DNA from: Tautonia marina
GTDB taxonomy: Bacteria; Planctomycetota; Planctomycetia; Isosphaerales; Isosphaeraceae
Direction of reading: 5' to 3'
Assembly: GCF_009177065.1 (NCBI RefSeq)
Contig: NZ_WEZF01000002.1
Location: forward strand, 310,001-374,000
Length of the DNA stretch: 64,000 nt
Position 1 is the stretch's first letter. Every line of letters starts with the position of its first letter. A program made the translations under genes and the position numbers. The notes below the pieces were generated by a model. That model was not told where the DNA came from and did no database searches. It saw nothing but the letters and a program-made list of their open reading frames with translations. This document shows positions 17,400 through 26,689 of the stretch, in pieces.

Positions 17400-18245
17400 T
17401 CAGCGTTTCTGATCGGGGGCCAGAACCCGCAACACCTCATCATGCAAGTTTCGGTCACAGGTACTCAGAAGACTTCGCCTTGAGAGGATCTGGTCGCGCT
17501 CACCATCGAGTCCCGAGATCACCCCACCGGCCTCCTCGACACACGGCACCAGGGCCGCGATATCCCACGGACTCATCAACGAATCCCAGGCAATGTGGAG
17601 TCTTCCCCGACAGACCAGGGCATGCTGGATACAATCTCCCACGAACCGGAACCGCCGGGCCGAGCGGATCAGGTGCGTCAATCGAAACGGAATTTGTCCG
17701 TCGGATGCCTGAATGTCACTCGAATGAGGGCCGGTCGTGGAGGCATAGGCCTCACTAAGTCGCACAGGAGACGCCACCCGAACGGGTTCCGGCGACTCGT
17801 TGGGTGACGGACGCCACCAGCAACCAGACCCCTTGGCGGCGAAGGTCGTTTCGCCGGTGGCCGGTTGGTGGATCACACCGATTACCGGGTCGTCCCCTTC
17901 AACCAGGGCGACCAGGGTGCCGAACATCGGCAAGCCCAGGGCAAAGGCCGCCGTTCCGTCGATCGGGTCGATGACCCATCGGCGATTGCTTCCGTTCCGC
18001 GCGGGATGCTCGCCGAACTCCTCGCCAAGCACACCGTCGTCGGGCCGTTCCCGGCTCAAGAGTTCGCGAATGCGTTGCTCGGCTGCCCGGTCGGCCGCCG
18101 TCACTTCCGTCCCATCCGGCTTCCACTCGACCGCGCAGCGACGGAAGTAGGGCAGAATCGTCTCGGTCGCCGCATCGGCCAGGGCCAGCGCCAGGGCCAG
18201 GTCGGGGTGGTTCTTGACGTCGGTCATCGCATCAGGAGCGGTCAT
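17400..18245 (-). CDS. Inositol-monophosphatase-family phosphatase, HisN-like
   Basis: The 281-residue protein has the family motifs GEEFGE (metal Glu), WVIDPIDGTAAFALG (the DPIDGT core) and SLMSPWDIAALVPCVEEAGG (the second metal Asp). The family removes phosphate from inositol phosphate, histidinol phosphate or PAP. The best impression is of a HisN-type histidinol phosphatase, without neighbouring his genes to support it. The start at 18245 overlaps the end of the AddA-like gene by 14 bases. A second in-frame ATG at 18227 would avoid the overlap. Confidence 0.85.
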   Translation of the reverse strand: MTAPDAMTDVKNHPDLALALALADAATETILPYFRRCAVEWKPDGTEVTAADRAAEQRIRELLSRERPDDGVLGEEFGEHPARNGSNRRWVIDPIDGTAAFALGLPMFGTLVALVEGDDPVIGVIHQPATGETTFAAKGSGCWWRPSPNESPEPVRVASPVRLSEAYASTTGPHSSDIQASDGQIPFRLTHLIRSARRFRFVGDCIQHALVCRGRLHIAWDSLMSPWDIAALVPCVEEAGGVISGLDGERDQILSRRSLLSTCDRNLHDEVLRVLAPDQKR

Positions 18246-21200
18246 GTTCGGCCTCGGATCGAGACGCCCCGGCCGATCGCCGGCGAACCGGTCGGCGTTG
18301 GGAGCGAGCGGGAGAATCCTCGCTGGCGATTGTACGAGAGAACCGTCGACGGTCGAGCCTCTCCTCCAGGGCTTCTTCCGGCTCTGCTCTGAGACGAACG
18401 AGCCAGCCCTCCTCGATCCGAGCGAGTCCGAGCCCCGGCGCAGCCTGACCTGAAAGCACGAGCCGACGTTCCCCCCATCCCGCCGGTGACTGGGGATGTT
18501 CCCAGACCACCAGGTTCCACGAGCCCCCTTCACGAAACGCCAGGTCAAGCTCACCCCGGTGGACGCCGTCCATTGCCTCAGGACCGGTCCCGTCTGCAAG
18601 CAAGGTCCAGGAGCGCCTGCCGACCCGAGCCTCGGCCGCTGCAATCCGGCGGGCCAGCGATCCGACACACCACGGGATCACCAGATGTTTCGCCGCCTCG
18701 ACCACGCGACGTGGAGACGCCGGGATCGTCGCTCGACCAGCGCGCTCGATCGCGGCGATCGGATCGGCAACCCAGGCCGCGTCCGGATCGCAAAGGACTC
18801 CTCGGATCAGGCGAAGGACCCGAGTGGCGAAGGGAGGCAGCCCCGTTTCCGGCAGGTGTTCGAGCCAGGTCGGACGAATTGCCGGAGTCGAGCGATCGGG
18901 AGCCCCTCCCGGAGTGGCTCGCATAATCGTCCGGGCAATCGTGAACCGATCCACGCGCTTCCGGGTGACCGCATTTCGCAACGATTGCCGTTCCGGGGAT
19001 TGCGTGATGACCCCGACCCGAGGGAGAGGCCACTCCTCCGGGATCTCGACCCGCAACGCCCCGTTGGTCAGATCGAATCGCTGGGCAATGCGCACCATCG
19101 CCGGGGAATACGGTCGGTAGAACGATTGCCGGGACGACTCCTGACCACGATCCCCGAGCAGCAGGGGCTTGTTCAACCCATTGGAGAGAATCAAATGACT
19201 GACCGCTCGGGTCGCGGCCACATAAAAAAGTCGGTCGGCTTCGTCCCGCTCCTCGCGCTCCTCGGAGGCACGGTACAGCAGTTCGGCAAGCCCCCGAGGT
19301 GAGTTGTCCTGCCCGAAGGTCGGCGCGTCTTCACCTGGTTCGGGACTCGTGCGGACGATCGGTCCGTAGCGCGCATGCATCAACACCGATTGCGACCGCG
19401 GGGGAGCGGCGCGGTCGAGATCGGGCACGATGACGATCGGGAATTCGAGCCCCTTGGCCCGGTGGATCGTCATGAGGCGAACCGCATCCCCTTGCTCGGT
19501 ATTCGTAGCCGCCTGGTCCTCCCGCGCGAGGGTCCGCAGGTCGTTCCGGAGCCGGGCCACGAAATCGGCCAGCGGATACCCCCCTCGATCGTACGAACTG
19601 GCCAGGCGGACCAACTTCCGCACGTTGGCCCGCTTGCGATCACCGAGCGGATCAGCCACGATCGCTGCTTCAAAACCCGACTCATCGAGCACGTGATCAT
19701 ACAGAGTCGCAATGGGGGCCCGATCCTTGAGCAATCGCCAGCGATTCAAGAGTTCCCGCGCCCGAACCGCCCGACGACGATCTGCCGGGCCAAGCTCCTC
19801 GATCTGATCGCAGCGCCGGAGGTTTTGCTGCAGATCCGCCGGCCGATCGTCGGGTCGGGCGTTGGCGAGCCAGTAGAGCCCCTCATCGCTGATGCCGAAG
19901 AACGGGCTCCGGAGCGTCGCCGCCAGAGCGAGCGGATCGAACGGGTCTTCGATCGCCGCCAGCAAGTTCACGACGTCCAGCACTTCCTGCTGGGCAAAAA
20001 AGGCCGAGCCATCGACGGTATGATAATCAAGCCCTTCGGCGGCGAGGGCCTCCTCGTACACCCCCACATTCGTCAGGGCTCGGAACAGGATGGCGACGTC
20101 GTTGGGTCGGGCCGGACGCCTCGAGCCGTCGGTCGGGTCCTGAATCGTCCAGCCCTGTTCCAGCCGATCGGCGATGAGACGAGCAATCCAGCCCGCCTCA
20201 ACCCGTCGCGTTGCCGTTTTCGATCGTCCCGAGGATTCCGGCTCATACGCCCAGAGAAACTCGACCGCCGGGGGATCGTTCGGGGTCGAAGGCACGGGAC
20301 GCTCGGCCCGAAGGGCCTCCGAAGGGTCCGTGTAGAGATCCGCGAACAGGGCATTGACGAACTGAATCACCCCCGGAACACTCCGGAAGTTTCCGGTCAA
20401 TGAGAGCCGTCCCTCCTCCTCCAAACCGTCTCGAAATCGCGTAAAGATCGTCGGCTCAGCCCCTCGAAAGCGGTAGATCGACTGCTTCGAATCACCGACC
20501 AGGAACAGGCGACCCATCGAGGGATCGTCACCGGCCAGTGCCTGCACGATGGCGCCTTGAATCGGGTCGGTGTCCTGGAACTCATCGACAAGAAGCAACT
20601 CGATTTCCTCCTGAAGCGACGCGAGCACCTCCTCTCCGCGATCGAGCAACAATGACCGTGCCTTGATCAGGAGATCGTCGAAATCGGCCAGCTCGCGGCG
20701 GCGTTTCAGGCGATCGACTTCGTCCAGGGCCTCCCGAGCCAGCGCCGCGAACCGCACCCCCAGTTCGGCCGATCGGTGGGTCAGATCCTCATCCCACTGC
20801 AACGATTTGCGCGCCCGATCGACGGCGTCCCGAAGTGCCTTGTAACCATCTCGGACACTCATGTACACGTCGATCGACGTCCAGTGTTTCCCGGTCCCTC
20901 CTCCGGCGACAGTCGCATGCTCTCGAATCACCTCGAACGAGAGATCCGGGTGAGGCGCCTCGGGTAACAGCGGAATCTCAGCGAGCAGGACCGCTCGACG
21001 ATCGGCCCCCACCGGATGCTCGCATTCGTGATTTCGGAGCAATTCCAGCAGAGGCCGGGCATCCTCGACAAAACGCTGCAGGAGTGACGGTTGCCCCTCG
21101 CTCAACCAGGCCGATCGCCAGCGATCGATCAGCTCGGCCGCGCTCAGGTCGGCCCACTGACCAGGGTGGGCCAGGGCTCGACCGAGCAAGAGGGATCGCA

Positions 21201-21753
21201 AGCCGTTCCGAACGGCATCGAGCCCGAGTTCGACGGCCAGGGCGATGAGGTCGGGATGACCGTCCGCCAGCCATCGACGCATGCAGATCCGCAAGGCCTC
21301 ATCCCGGAGGGTCGGGGCGATCGACTCCTCCAGCACGCCGAATTCCGGTGGCAACCCCGCTTGCTCCGGAAACCGCTTCAACAGTTCAAGACAGAATCCG
21401 TGAAAGGTGCCGATTCGTCCAGCTTCAAGGCCACGAAGCACCCGACGCCAGTGGTGCGTGTCAGGGCCTCCGGCATGGATCCGGCGTCGGCATTCCGCCC
21501 GGATGCGGCCGCGCATCTCGGCCGCGGCCTTTTCGGTGAAGGTCACGGCAACGAGGCGATCGAGCGGCATCCGATCGTTCAACGCCAGAACGAAGCGGTC
21601 GGTCAAGACTCGGGTCTTCCCACAGCCCGCCCCGGACGCCAGCGCAACGCTCACCCTCGCGTCGAGCGCCCGTTGCTGTTCGGGGGTCGGCGGGTGGGAC
21701 GTGGCCGCCTCGACCACCACGGTCCGCTCGACGGCGTGATCCGGGCCACTCAT
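18232..21753 (-). CDS. addA: AddA-like UvrD-family helicase with degraded nuclease motif
   Basis: The 1173-residue superfamily 1 helicase shows motif I SGAGCGKTRVL, Ia VTFTEKAAAEMRGRI, II LLLVDEFQDTDP, III VGDSKQSIYRFRGAE, IV LTGNFRS, V MTIHRAKGLEFPIV and VI VAATRAVSHLI. These place it with AddA. Its partner AddB-like gene lies immediately upstream with a four-base overlap. Active AddA proteins end in a PD-(D/E)xK nuclease with a 'GxxDL...vDYKT' core. Here the matching stretch (about 1067-1088) reads GELDLAFREGGSW then NLVVWEHPQ, so DYK is lost. The protein should still be a DNA translocase for double-strand break processing. Helicase assignment is firm; nuclease loss is from reading the motif. 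Confidence 0.88.
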   Translation of the reverse strand: MSGPDHAVERTVVVEAATSHPPTPEQQRALDARVSVALASGAGCGKTRVLTDRFVLALNDRMPLDRLVAVTFTEKAAAEMRGRIRAECRRRIHAGGPDTHHWRRVLRGLEAGRIGTFHGFCLELLKRFPEQAGLPPEFGVLEESIAPTLRDEALRICMRRWLADGHPDLIALAVELGLDAVRNGLRSLLLGRALAHPGQWADLSAAELIDRWRSAWLSEGQPSLLQRFVEDARPLLELLRNHECEHPVGADRRAVLLAEIPLLPEAPHPDLSFEVIREHATVAGGGTGKHWTSIDVYMSVRDGYKALRDAVDRARKSLQWDEDLTHRSAELGVRFAALAREALDEVDRLKRRRELADFDDLLIKARSLLLDRGEEVLASLQEEIELLLVDEFQDTDPIQGAIVQALAGDDPSMGRLFLVGDSKQSIYRFRGAEPTIFTRFRDGLEEEGRLSLTGNFRSVPGVIQFVNALFADLYTDPSEALRAERPVPSTPNDPPAVEFLWAYEPESSGRSKTATRRVEAGWIARLIADRLEQGWTIQDPTDGSRRPARPNDVAILFRALTNVGVYEEALAAEGLDYHTVDGSAFFAQQEVLDVVNLLAAIEDPFDPLALAATLRSPFFGISDEGLYWLANARPDDRPADLQQNLRRCDQIEELGPADRRRAVRARELLNRWRLLKDRAPIATLYDHVLDESGFEAAIVADPLGDRKRANVRKLVRLASSYDRGGYPLADFVARLRNDLRTLAREDQAATNTEQGDAVRLMTIHRAKGLEFPIVIVPDLDRAAPPRSQSVLMHARYGPIVRTSPEPGEDAPTFGQDNSPRGLAELLYRASEEREERDEADRLFYVAATRAVSHLILSNGLNKPLLLGDRGQESSRQSFYRPYSPAMVRIAQRFDLTNGALRVEIPEEWPLPRVGVITQSPERQSLRNAVTRKRVDRFTIARTIMRATPGGAPDRSTPAIRPTWLEHLPETGLPPFATRVLRLIRGVLCDPDAAWVADPIAAIERAGRATIPASPRRVVEAAKHLVIPWCVGSLARRIAAAEARVGRRSWTLLADGTGPEAMDGVHRGELDLAFREGGSWNLVVWEHPQSPAGWGERRLVLSGQAAPGLGLARIEEGWLVRLRAEPEEALEERLDRRRFSRTIASEDSPARSQRRPVRRRSAGASRSEAEHDRS

Positions 21754-24700
21754 CGAAGGTCCTCCTCGCCGGGCTCACTCATCGTCGGGGCCTCGGGCCA
21801 GGGCTTGCGGGCCTGTCGAACCTGGTGGAAACGGCAAACGGTTCGGTAATCGCAATTCCGTTCGCAATCGGGCTTTTCGAACTGGGCCGGCATCATCCCG
21901 AGCCGGAGCCGATCGACGAGATCAAGCACGAAGCGAACGATCCGATCGGGACCGGGCTTCCATCCTTCTCGGGAGAACAGGTCGCCGTCTCGGTATTCGG
22001 CCAGGGTCACGAGCGGGGCGTACCCTTTCCCCCGCAAGGCCCAGTAGCCGGCGTCGATCGCCCGCGGATTCTCCTCGGCCGGCAAGGCTCGCTCGACCGC
22101 CATCGCATAAAGCGGCAGTTGCAGCGCCAGTCCCTCCTCCAGCTTCTTCCGCGAGGGGACCGATCCGGTCTTGTAGTCGATCACACGAAAGAGCAAGCCC
22201 GAGGGATGCCGGATCATATCGATGCGATCAATCATTCCTTGAAGCCGCACCTGTTCATCCCCCTCGCCCAGCACCAGGGCCGGGCCGTCGCGATGCTCCT
22301 CGTCGCCGAACGAAAATTCGAAATGCTCGGGAGCCAGATCACGCCCGAGCGACTCAGCATAACGCCGAAACTGATCAGCGTAGGTTTTCCCGATCCGAGC
22401 CATGCGCTCGGCCTCGATCGCCCGGAGCCCTCGGCCCACGTCGGAGCTGGGGCTCGCTTCGCGTTCCAGCTCATCACGAACCGCTCGCTCGATCCGATCG
22501 GCAATCGCCTCATCGAGCGAGATCCCGTTCGAGGGCGGCTCGTCGCGCAAGCCCAGATGCAACGATTCAAGGACCGCGTGCATCAGGCTCCCGCCGGCGG
22601 TCCGGTCCTCCTCCAGTTCGTCACGCTCCTCGATCGGATCAAGACGAAGCACATATCTGAGAAAGAATTGAAATGGGCAGAATGCCAACGATTCCAGTTG
22701 GCTCGCGCTGAAGGTGTACGACGGGCCGAACTCGGAGGCCAGGCGTTGGATGATTCGAGGGTCGCGTAGCATTCCCTCGAAGCGGCTGATTCCATGTCGT
22801 CGGGGCCGCCAAACGGGGTGCCGGGCCCGTCGCTCGTTGACCAGCAAGGCCGAGGCCGAGGCGCGAAGCAAGGCACGATGTTCGGGACCCGAGGCGAGCA
22901 TGGCCAGCTCGCTCGGATCATTGATCGCAGCTCGGGCCATTGCTCGAACGCGGCGCTCAAGCGGCGATTGCGGCGGCGTTTCTCGAAGCGCGGGATCGAG
23001 CTTCCGGTTGTCCCGAACAATCCGGTGCCTGACTTCGTCTGACAGTAGGGTCTCGACCTCGACGAGGAACCCGGCCGCGAGCTTATCGACTCCCTTCTCG
23101 TCGCTGGTCGGATACGCAAGCGTGAGGCTGACCTCAGCCGCCCCCAGCACGCGGAGAAACCGAGCCATCTCTCGACCGAACGGTGTGGGATCCGACGCCG
23201 CGATCGGTGCATCATCAAAGCGCAATCGCATTTGACTGATCGATCCACGACGGAGGACCGCGTCCGTAGGCTCGTCGTTCAGGGGGAGTTCCTCCCCATC
23301 ATGACCCGGTTCCGGCGCCTCGTGAGACTGGTCGTCTGGGTCGGCGGTCGGTCCCACGGAGGAGCGGTTGGGGAAGGTTCCCTCGGCCAGGTTTGTGAGA
23401 AGGATGTGCCGGGCAATCACCCCGGCCGCCTCATCGACGGTGGCGAAGCGAATGGCACCGACCGTCGATCCTTCCGGGGCGGGCAAGTCCTGAAGGATCA
23501 CCTCCACCTCCGCGACAAAGGAGGCCCAGTTCCACGATTCCCTCCCCAGTCCCAGCCCTTCGAGCACCATTGCATGATCATCAAGTGCGCTGAACAGGTG
23601 GCCCAACGCTCCCTCTGACTCGGGATCGAGTCCCAGCTCGATCGCCAGTCCGGCGAGTCGATCCACCTGTTCCGACCAGGGACCGGGAATGGCCACGGAC
23701 TTGAGGCACTCGGACAACCGTTCAAAGACGGGCAACGCGATTCCCCCCAGCCAGGCCAGGCGCTGCCGATGGCGTCGCCGGTAATCGGGCTTGGAGGTCA
23801 TTTCCTCGTCCGACGTTGGGTGATCGATCATCCGGCCGAGGGACTCTGCGATGGCGTCACATCCTCGATAGACACGGGCTTCACGCAAGGCCGCGGCCGA
23901 GGCGGCAAGGGCCATCGGATGCCCCTTGGCCTCCTCCCAGTCGGGGCGAAGACGGCCATTCCGGAGCAGTCGGCCGAGGAGTTCCGTGTCCCAGTCCTCA
24001 ACGGGCACGGCCATCGCTAGCTTCAGGGCCTGAACCGCCGCGTCGGAACCAATCGGCCGATCGCGTCCCGTGGTGACAGGAAGCCCCCAGGCGCGGAGCG
24101 TCTCGACGGAGATCGATGCCTGCTCATCCCAGGATCGGACCAGGATCAGCAGTTCTTCAGGAGGCTCCCCTTCCGCCAGGCGTTCGCGGGCCCAGACGGC
24201 CGCGACCCGGGCCAACCCTTCGCCACTCGAAGCTCCCCGAAGCGCTAGCCCTTCCGAACGATCGACCTGACCCTGACCGTGATCCCCTTCCCGGAACAGG
24301 TGCCGGTCGAGGCAAACAAGGCCGGCGGGTCGATGGTCGGACGGCTCGATCGACGTTTCAAGGAACCCCCACGCGAGCATCCGTTCGCGGAACCGGGCCG
24401 ATGGTGCATCAACCTCGGCTCGGGACGGATCACCGTCGAAGGTCAGGACCAGGCCGAGCTGGTTCACCGAGTGCCGCATGGCGTCGATGGCCAGCCGGAC
24501 GGGACGATCCTCGGTCGGAGGCTCGACCACGACCACCCGATCGACCGATCCCCAGGCCCGGGGAAGCGTTTTGGCCAGATGAAACCAACTGGCATAGTAG
24601 GACTGTAGCCCGGCCTCATCGACTGCCCCAAGCCGCGCCAGCACCTCTTGATACGAGCGGTACACGGCCCGAACCTCCGCCTCGATCGGCCCGATCGGCG

Positions 24701-25109
24701 GAGGCAGGTCGGATGGTGCCCGACCGGCGGCCATCCATCGGGCAATGCGGCGGAAGACCCGACGGCGAAAGCCGGAAGAATCGGCGACCGAGGCCGAGAC
24801 GGACAGGGCTCCGACGTGTCTGGCCTGCTCGATGGCCGCTTGCAAGGCGGCCCGAACCCCGGCCGGAGCCAGGCAGAGCGGTCCTCCGGGATCATCGGCG
24901 CGGAGGTCGTGCCAGAGATCGGCCCAGCAGAAGACCTGGTCAGCGGGCGATCGGCCCGGAGCCTGCGCGATCCGACGGGCCAGCCGGTCCCGGGCCAGCG
25001 GAGTCGGCATGATCCAGGTGGTGGCCCGCCCCTTCGGTCCTCGAACCCGATCGAGCCAGGACGCCCCCACCGGGCCGGTCCAGAGCCTCCGGTCGGCCGC
25101 CTTGCTCAT
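21750..25109 (-). CDS. addB: AddB-like nuclease subunit
   Basis: The 1119-residue protein ends in an AddB-type nuclease: FCPFQFFLRYVLRLDP (first cluster Cys), GGSLMHAVLESL, GMIDRIDMIR, VIDYKTGSVPSRKK (catalytic Asp and Lys) and a closing Cys group DCERNCDYRTVC for an iron-sulfur cluster. The N-terminus corresponds to the inactive-helicase arm. The usual Walker A Gly-Lys-Thr is absent (WTGPVGASWLD). It is translationally coupled to the AddA-like gene, and together they should form a RecBCD-like end-resection complex. The ATG at 25109 has GAGGGGGAT before it, although this places its start 170 bases inside the uppP frame. A later ATG at 25010 is possible. Confidence 0.85.
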   Translation of the reverse strand: MSKAADRRLWTGPVGASWLDRVRGPKGRATTWIMPTPLARDRLARRIAQAPGRSPADQVFCWADLWHDLRADDPGGPLCLAPAGVRAALQAAIEQARHVGALSVSASVADSSGFRRRVFRRIARWMAAGRAPSDLPPPIGPIEAEVRAVYRSYQEVLARLGAVDEAGLQSYYASWFHLAKTLPRAWGSVDRVVVVEPPTEDRPVRLAIDAMRHSVNQLGLVLTFDGDPSRAEVDAPSARFRERMLAWGFLETSIEPSDHRPAGLVCLDRHLFREGDHGQGQVDRSEGLALRGASSGEGLARVAAVWARERLAEGEPPEELLILVRSWDEQASISVETLRAWGLPVTTGRDRPIGSDAAVQALKLAMAVPVEDWDTELLGRLLRNGRLRPDWEEAKGHPMALAASAAALREARVYRGCDAIAESLGRMIDHPTSDEEMTSKPDYRRRHRQRLAWLGGIALPVFERLSECLKSVAIPGPWSEQVDRLAGLAIELGLDPESEGALGHLFSALDDHAMVLEGLGLGRESWNWASFVAEVEVILQDLPAPEGSTVGAIRFATVDEAAGVIARHILLTNLAEGTFPNRSSVGPTADPDDQSHEAPEPGHDGEELPLNDEPTDAVLRRGSISQMRLRFDDAPIAASDPTPFGREMARFLRVLGAAEVSLTLAYPTSDEKGVDKLAAGFLVEVETLLSDEVRHRIVRDNRKLDPALRETPPQSPLERRVRAMARAAINDPSELAMLASGPEHRALLRASASALLVNERRARHPVWRPRRHGISRFEGMLRDPRIIQRLASEFGPSYTFSASQLESLAFCPFQFFLRYVLRLDPIEERDELEEDRTAGGSLMHAVLESLHLGLRDEPPSNGISLDEAIADRIERAVRDELEREASPSSDVGRGLRAIEAERMARIGKTYADQFRRYAESLGRDLAPEHFEFSFGDEEHRDGPALVLGEGDEQVRLQGMIDRIDMIRHPSGLLFRVIDYKTGSVPSRKKLEEGLALQLPLYAMAVERALPAEENPRAIDAGYWALRGKGYAPLVTLAEYRDGDLFSREGWKPGPDRIVRFVLDLVDRLRLGMMPAQFEKPDCERNCDYRTVCRFHQVRQARKPWPEAPTMSEPGEEDLR

Positions 25110-25971
25110 GGGTCATCCCCCTCGAATCCTCGCCCTGGCCCATCAGCGCCACGGAGCCCAGGACCACCCCCGAAAGCAACACCAGGTATACAGAAAAATA
25201 CCAGAGTCGGCCCGATCGGACAATCCGAACCAGCCAGACAATTGCACCATAGCCGACGATTCCCGAGAGGATCGTCGCCAGGCCGGTCATCTGAAGAACC
25301 TCGGTTGAAAGGGACTCGATCTGAAGATCCTTGCCGACCAGGACCGATGCCCCGAGGATCGCCGGGACGTTGATCAGGAGGCTAAACCCGACCGCCCAGG
25401 TGCGCGAAAACCCCAACGCCAGGGCGGCGGCGATGGTCGAACCGCTTCGGCTGATCCCCGGAGTAATGGCGAACGCCTGCGCCACGCCGACAAGCAGGGC
25501 GTCGAGCCAGGTCGTCTCGGCCGGCCCCTTCAGCCCGGCCTTCATGCGGGTGGTCGAGAGCAGCAAGGCCGCCGTGACGAGGAAGGCAAACCCTGGCACG
25601 AGAATGTTTTCGAACGCCTCGTCCACGGTCTTCTTCAAGGTCAGCCCGACGACCACTGCCGGCAAGGTCGCGACGACCGCCAGCAAGCCGCTGCGGAGGA
25701 CGATCGCTCGGGTCGGGGTTTCGCCCACTCCGCCCCCGGTCACCAATCCCCGGGCTCCCGACCTCATGACGCGACGATAAAAGACCAGGATGGCCAGGAG
25801 GGTTCCCAGATGCAGCATCACGATGAAGAACAGGCCATCAGGACGGTTCTCGACCGTTCCCAGCGAGTGAAAGAGAGACGCCGCCACCGCCAGGTGCCCA
25901 CTGCTGGAAACCGGCAAGAATTCCGTCAGGCCCTGAAGCACGGCCAGGGTCAGGGCTTCGAACCAGGTCAT
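24940..25971 (-). CDS. uppP: Undecaprenyl-diphosphatase with extra C-terminal tail
   Basis: This membrane enzyme recycles undecaprenyl diphosphate to the carrier used in wall polymer synthesis. Signatures are LQGLTEFLPVSSSGHL near the N-terminus and ITPGISRSGSTIAAALALG in the middle, with about eight hydrophobic helices. Homology ends near VVLGSVALMGQGED. The frame then continues about 60 residues through the start of addB in another phase, and this tail is Gly/Arg/Pro-rich and unlike the family. The original stop was probably lost. An in-frame TTG at 25998 is an alternative start; the ATG is preferred because the homology begins with MTWFEAL. Confidence 0.92.
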   Translation of the reverse strand: MTWFEALTLAVLQGLTEFLPVSSSGHLAVAASLFHSLGTVENRPDGLFFIVMLHLGTLLAILVFYRRVMRSGARGLVTGGGVGETPTRAIVLRSGLLAVVATLPAVVVGLTLKKTVDEAFENILVPGFAFLVTAALLLSTTRMKAGLKGPAETTWLDALLVGVAQAFAITPGISRSGSTIAAALALGFSRTWAVGFSLLINVPAILGASVLVGKDLQIESLSTEVLQMTGLATILSGIVGYGAIVWLVRIVRSGRLWYFSVYLVLLSGVVLGSVALMGQGEDSRGMTHEQGGRPEALDRPGGGVLARSGSRTEGAGHHLDHADSAGPGPAGPSDRAGSGPIAR

Positions 25972-26025
25972 GGGTCGGTTACTCAGGGGATCGGGCAAGG
26001 AACTGGAGTTCGACTCAGAACGCCA

Positions 26026-26616
26026 TTACATCTCTCGCAGCTTCGGCGCTGCGACGGCCAGGTACTCCACTCCACTATAGATCGTCAACAGGACGGCAAC
26101 CCAGATGAGAAGATCGCGGCTGACCAGAACCCAGGTTGCCGGGTCGGGACTCAGGGCGAGGGCCAGCAGCGCGGCCACAATCGCCGCACACTGGAAGACC
26201 GTCTTGAGCTTGCCGGCCATCTTGGCGCCGAAGGCCACTCCTTTGCCTTCCATCATGCTGCGAAGCCACTGGATGACCAGTTCCCGAACCACGATGACTG
26301 AGGCCATCCAGGCCGCCACGCCACTGCCGGGAATGGCGACCAGGAAGATCAGGACCGAGGCAATCAGAAGCTTGTCGATCATCGGATCGAGCTGACGCCC
26401 GAAGGCTGTTTCCTGCTTCAAGAGCCGCGCCACATAGCCGTCCAGGGCATCGGTAATGGCGGCGATCAGAAACAGGACCAGGGCAGGGATGTACCAGTTG
26501 ATCTCGATGAGCCAGAGCGTCGCCACCCCGAAAAACAAGCGAGCCACACTCAGCGCGTTCGGGATGTTGAGGAGCCCGATCGGCTTGCTCGTGCTGGGAC
26601 TGGCCTCAACTCGCAT
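26026..26616 (-). CDS. pgsA: CDP-diacylglycerol-glycerol-3-phosphate phosphatidyltransferase
   Basis: The 196-residue membrane enzyme makes phosphatidylglycerophosphate, the first step to phosphatidylglycerol. The CDP-alcohol transferase motif D-x2-DG-x2-AR-x8-G-x3-D-x3-D is complete (DALDGYVARLL, then GRQLDPMIDK). The N-terminus NIPNALSVARLFFGV and four to five hydrophobic segments fit PgsA. The ATG follows AAAGGA. It lies 54 bases upstream of uppP on the same strand, so the two envelope-lipid genes probably share a transcript. Confidence 0.93.
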   Translation of the reverse strand: MRVEASPSTSKPIGLLNIPNALSVARLFFGVATLWLIEINWYIPALVLFLIAAITDALDGYVARLLKQETAFGRQLDPMIDKLLIASVLIFLVAIPGSGVAAWMASVIVVRELVIQWLRSMMEGKGVAFGAKMAGKLKTVFQCAAIVAALLALALSPDPATWVLVSRDLLIWVAVLLTIYSGVEYLAVAAPKLREM

Positions 26617-26689
26617 CGCGAATCCTTTGTGCAATCGAAGAGAACGTCATCGCATGAGCGTCTGATCGTCAAGGCACTGGGTTCTCCGG

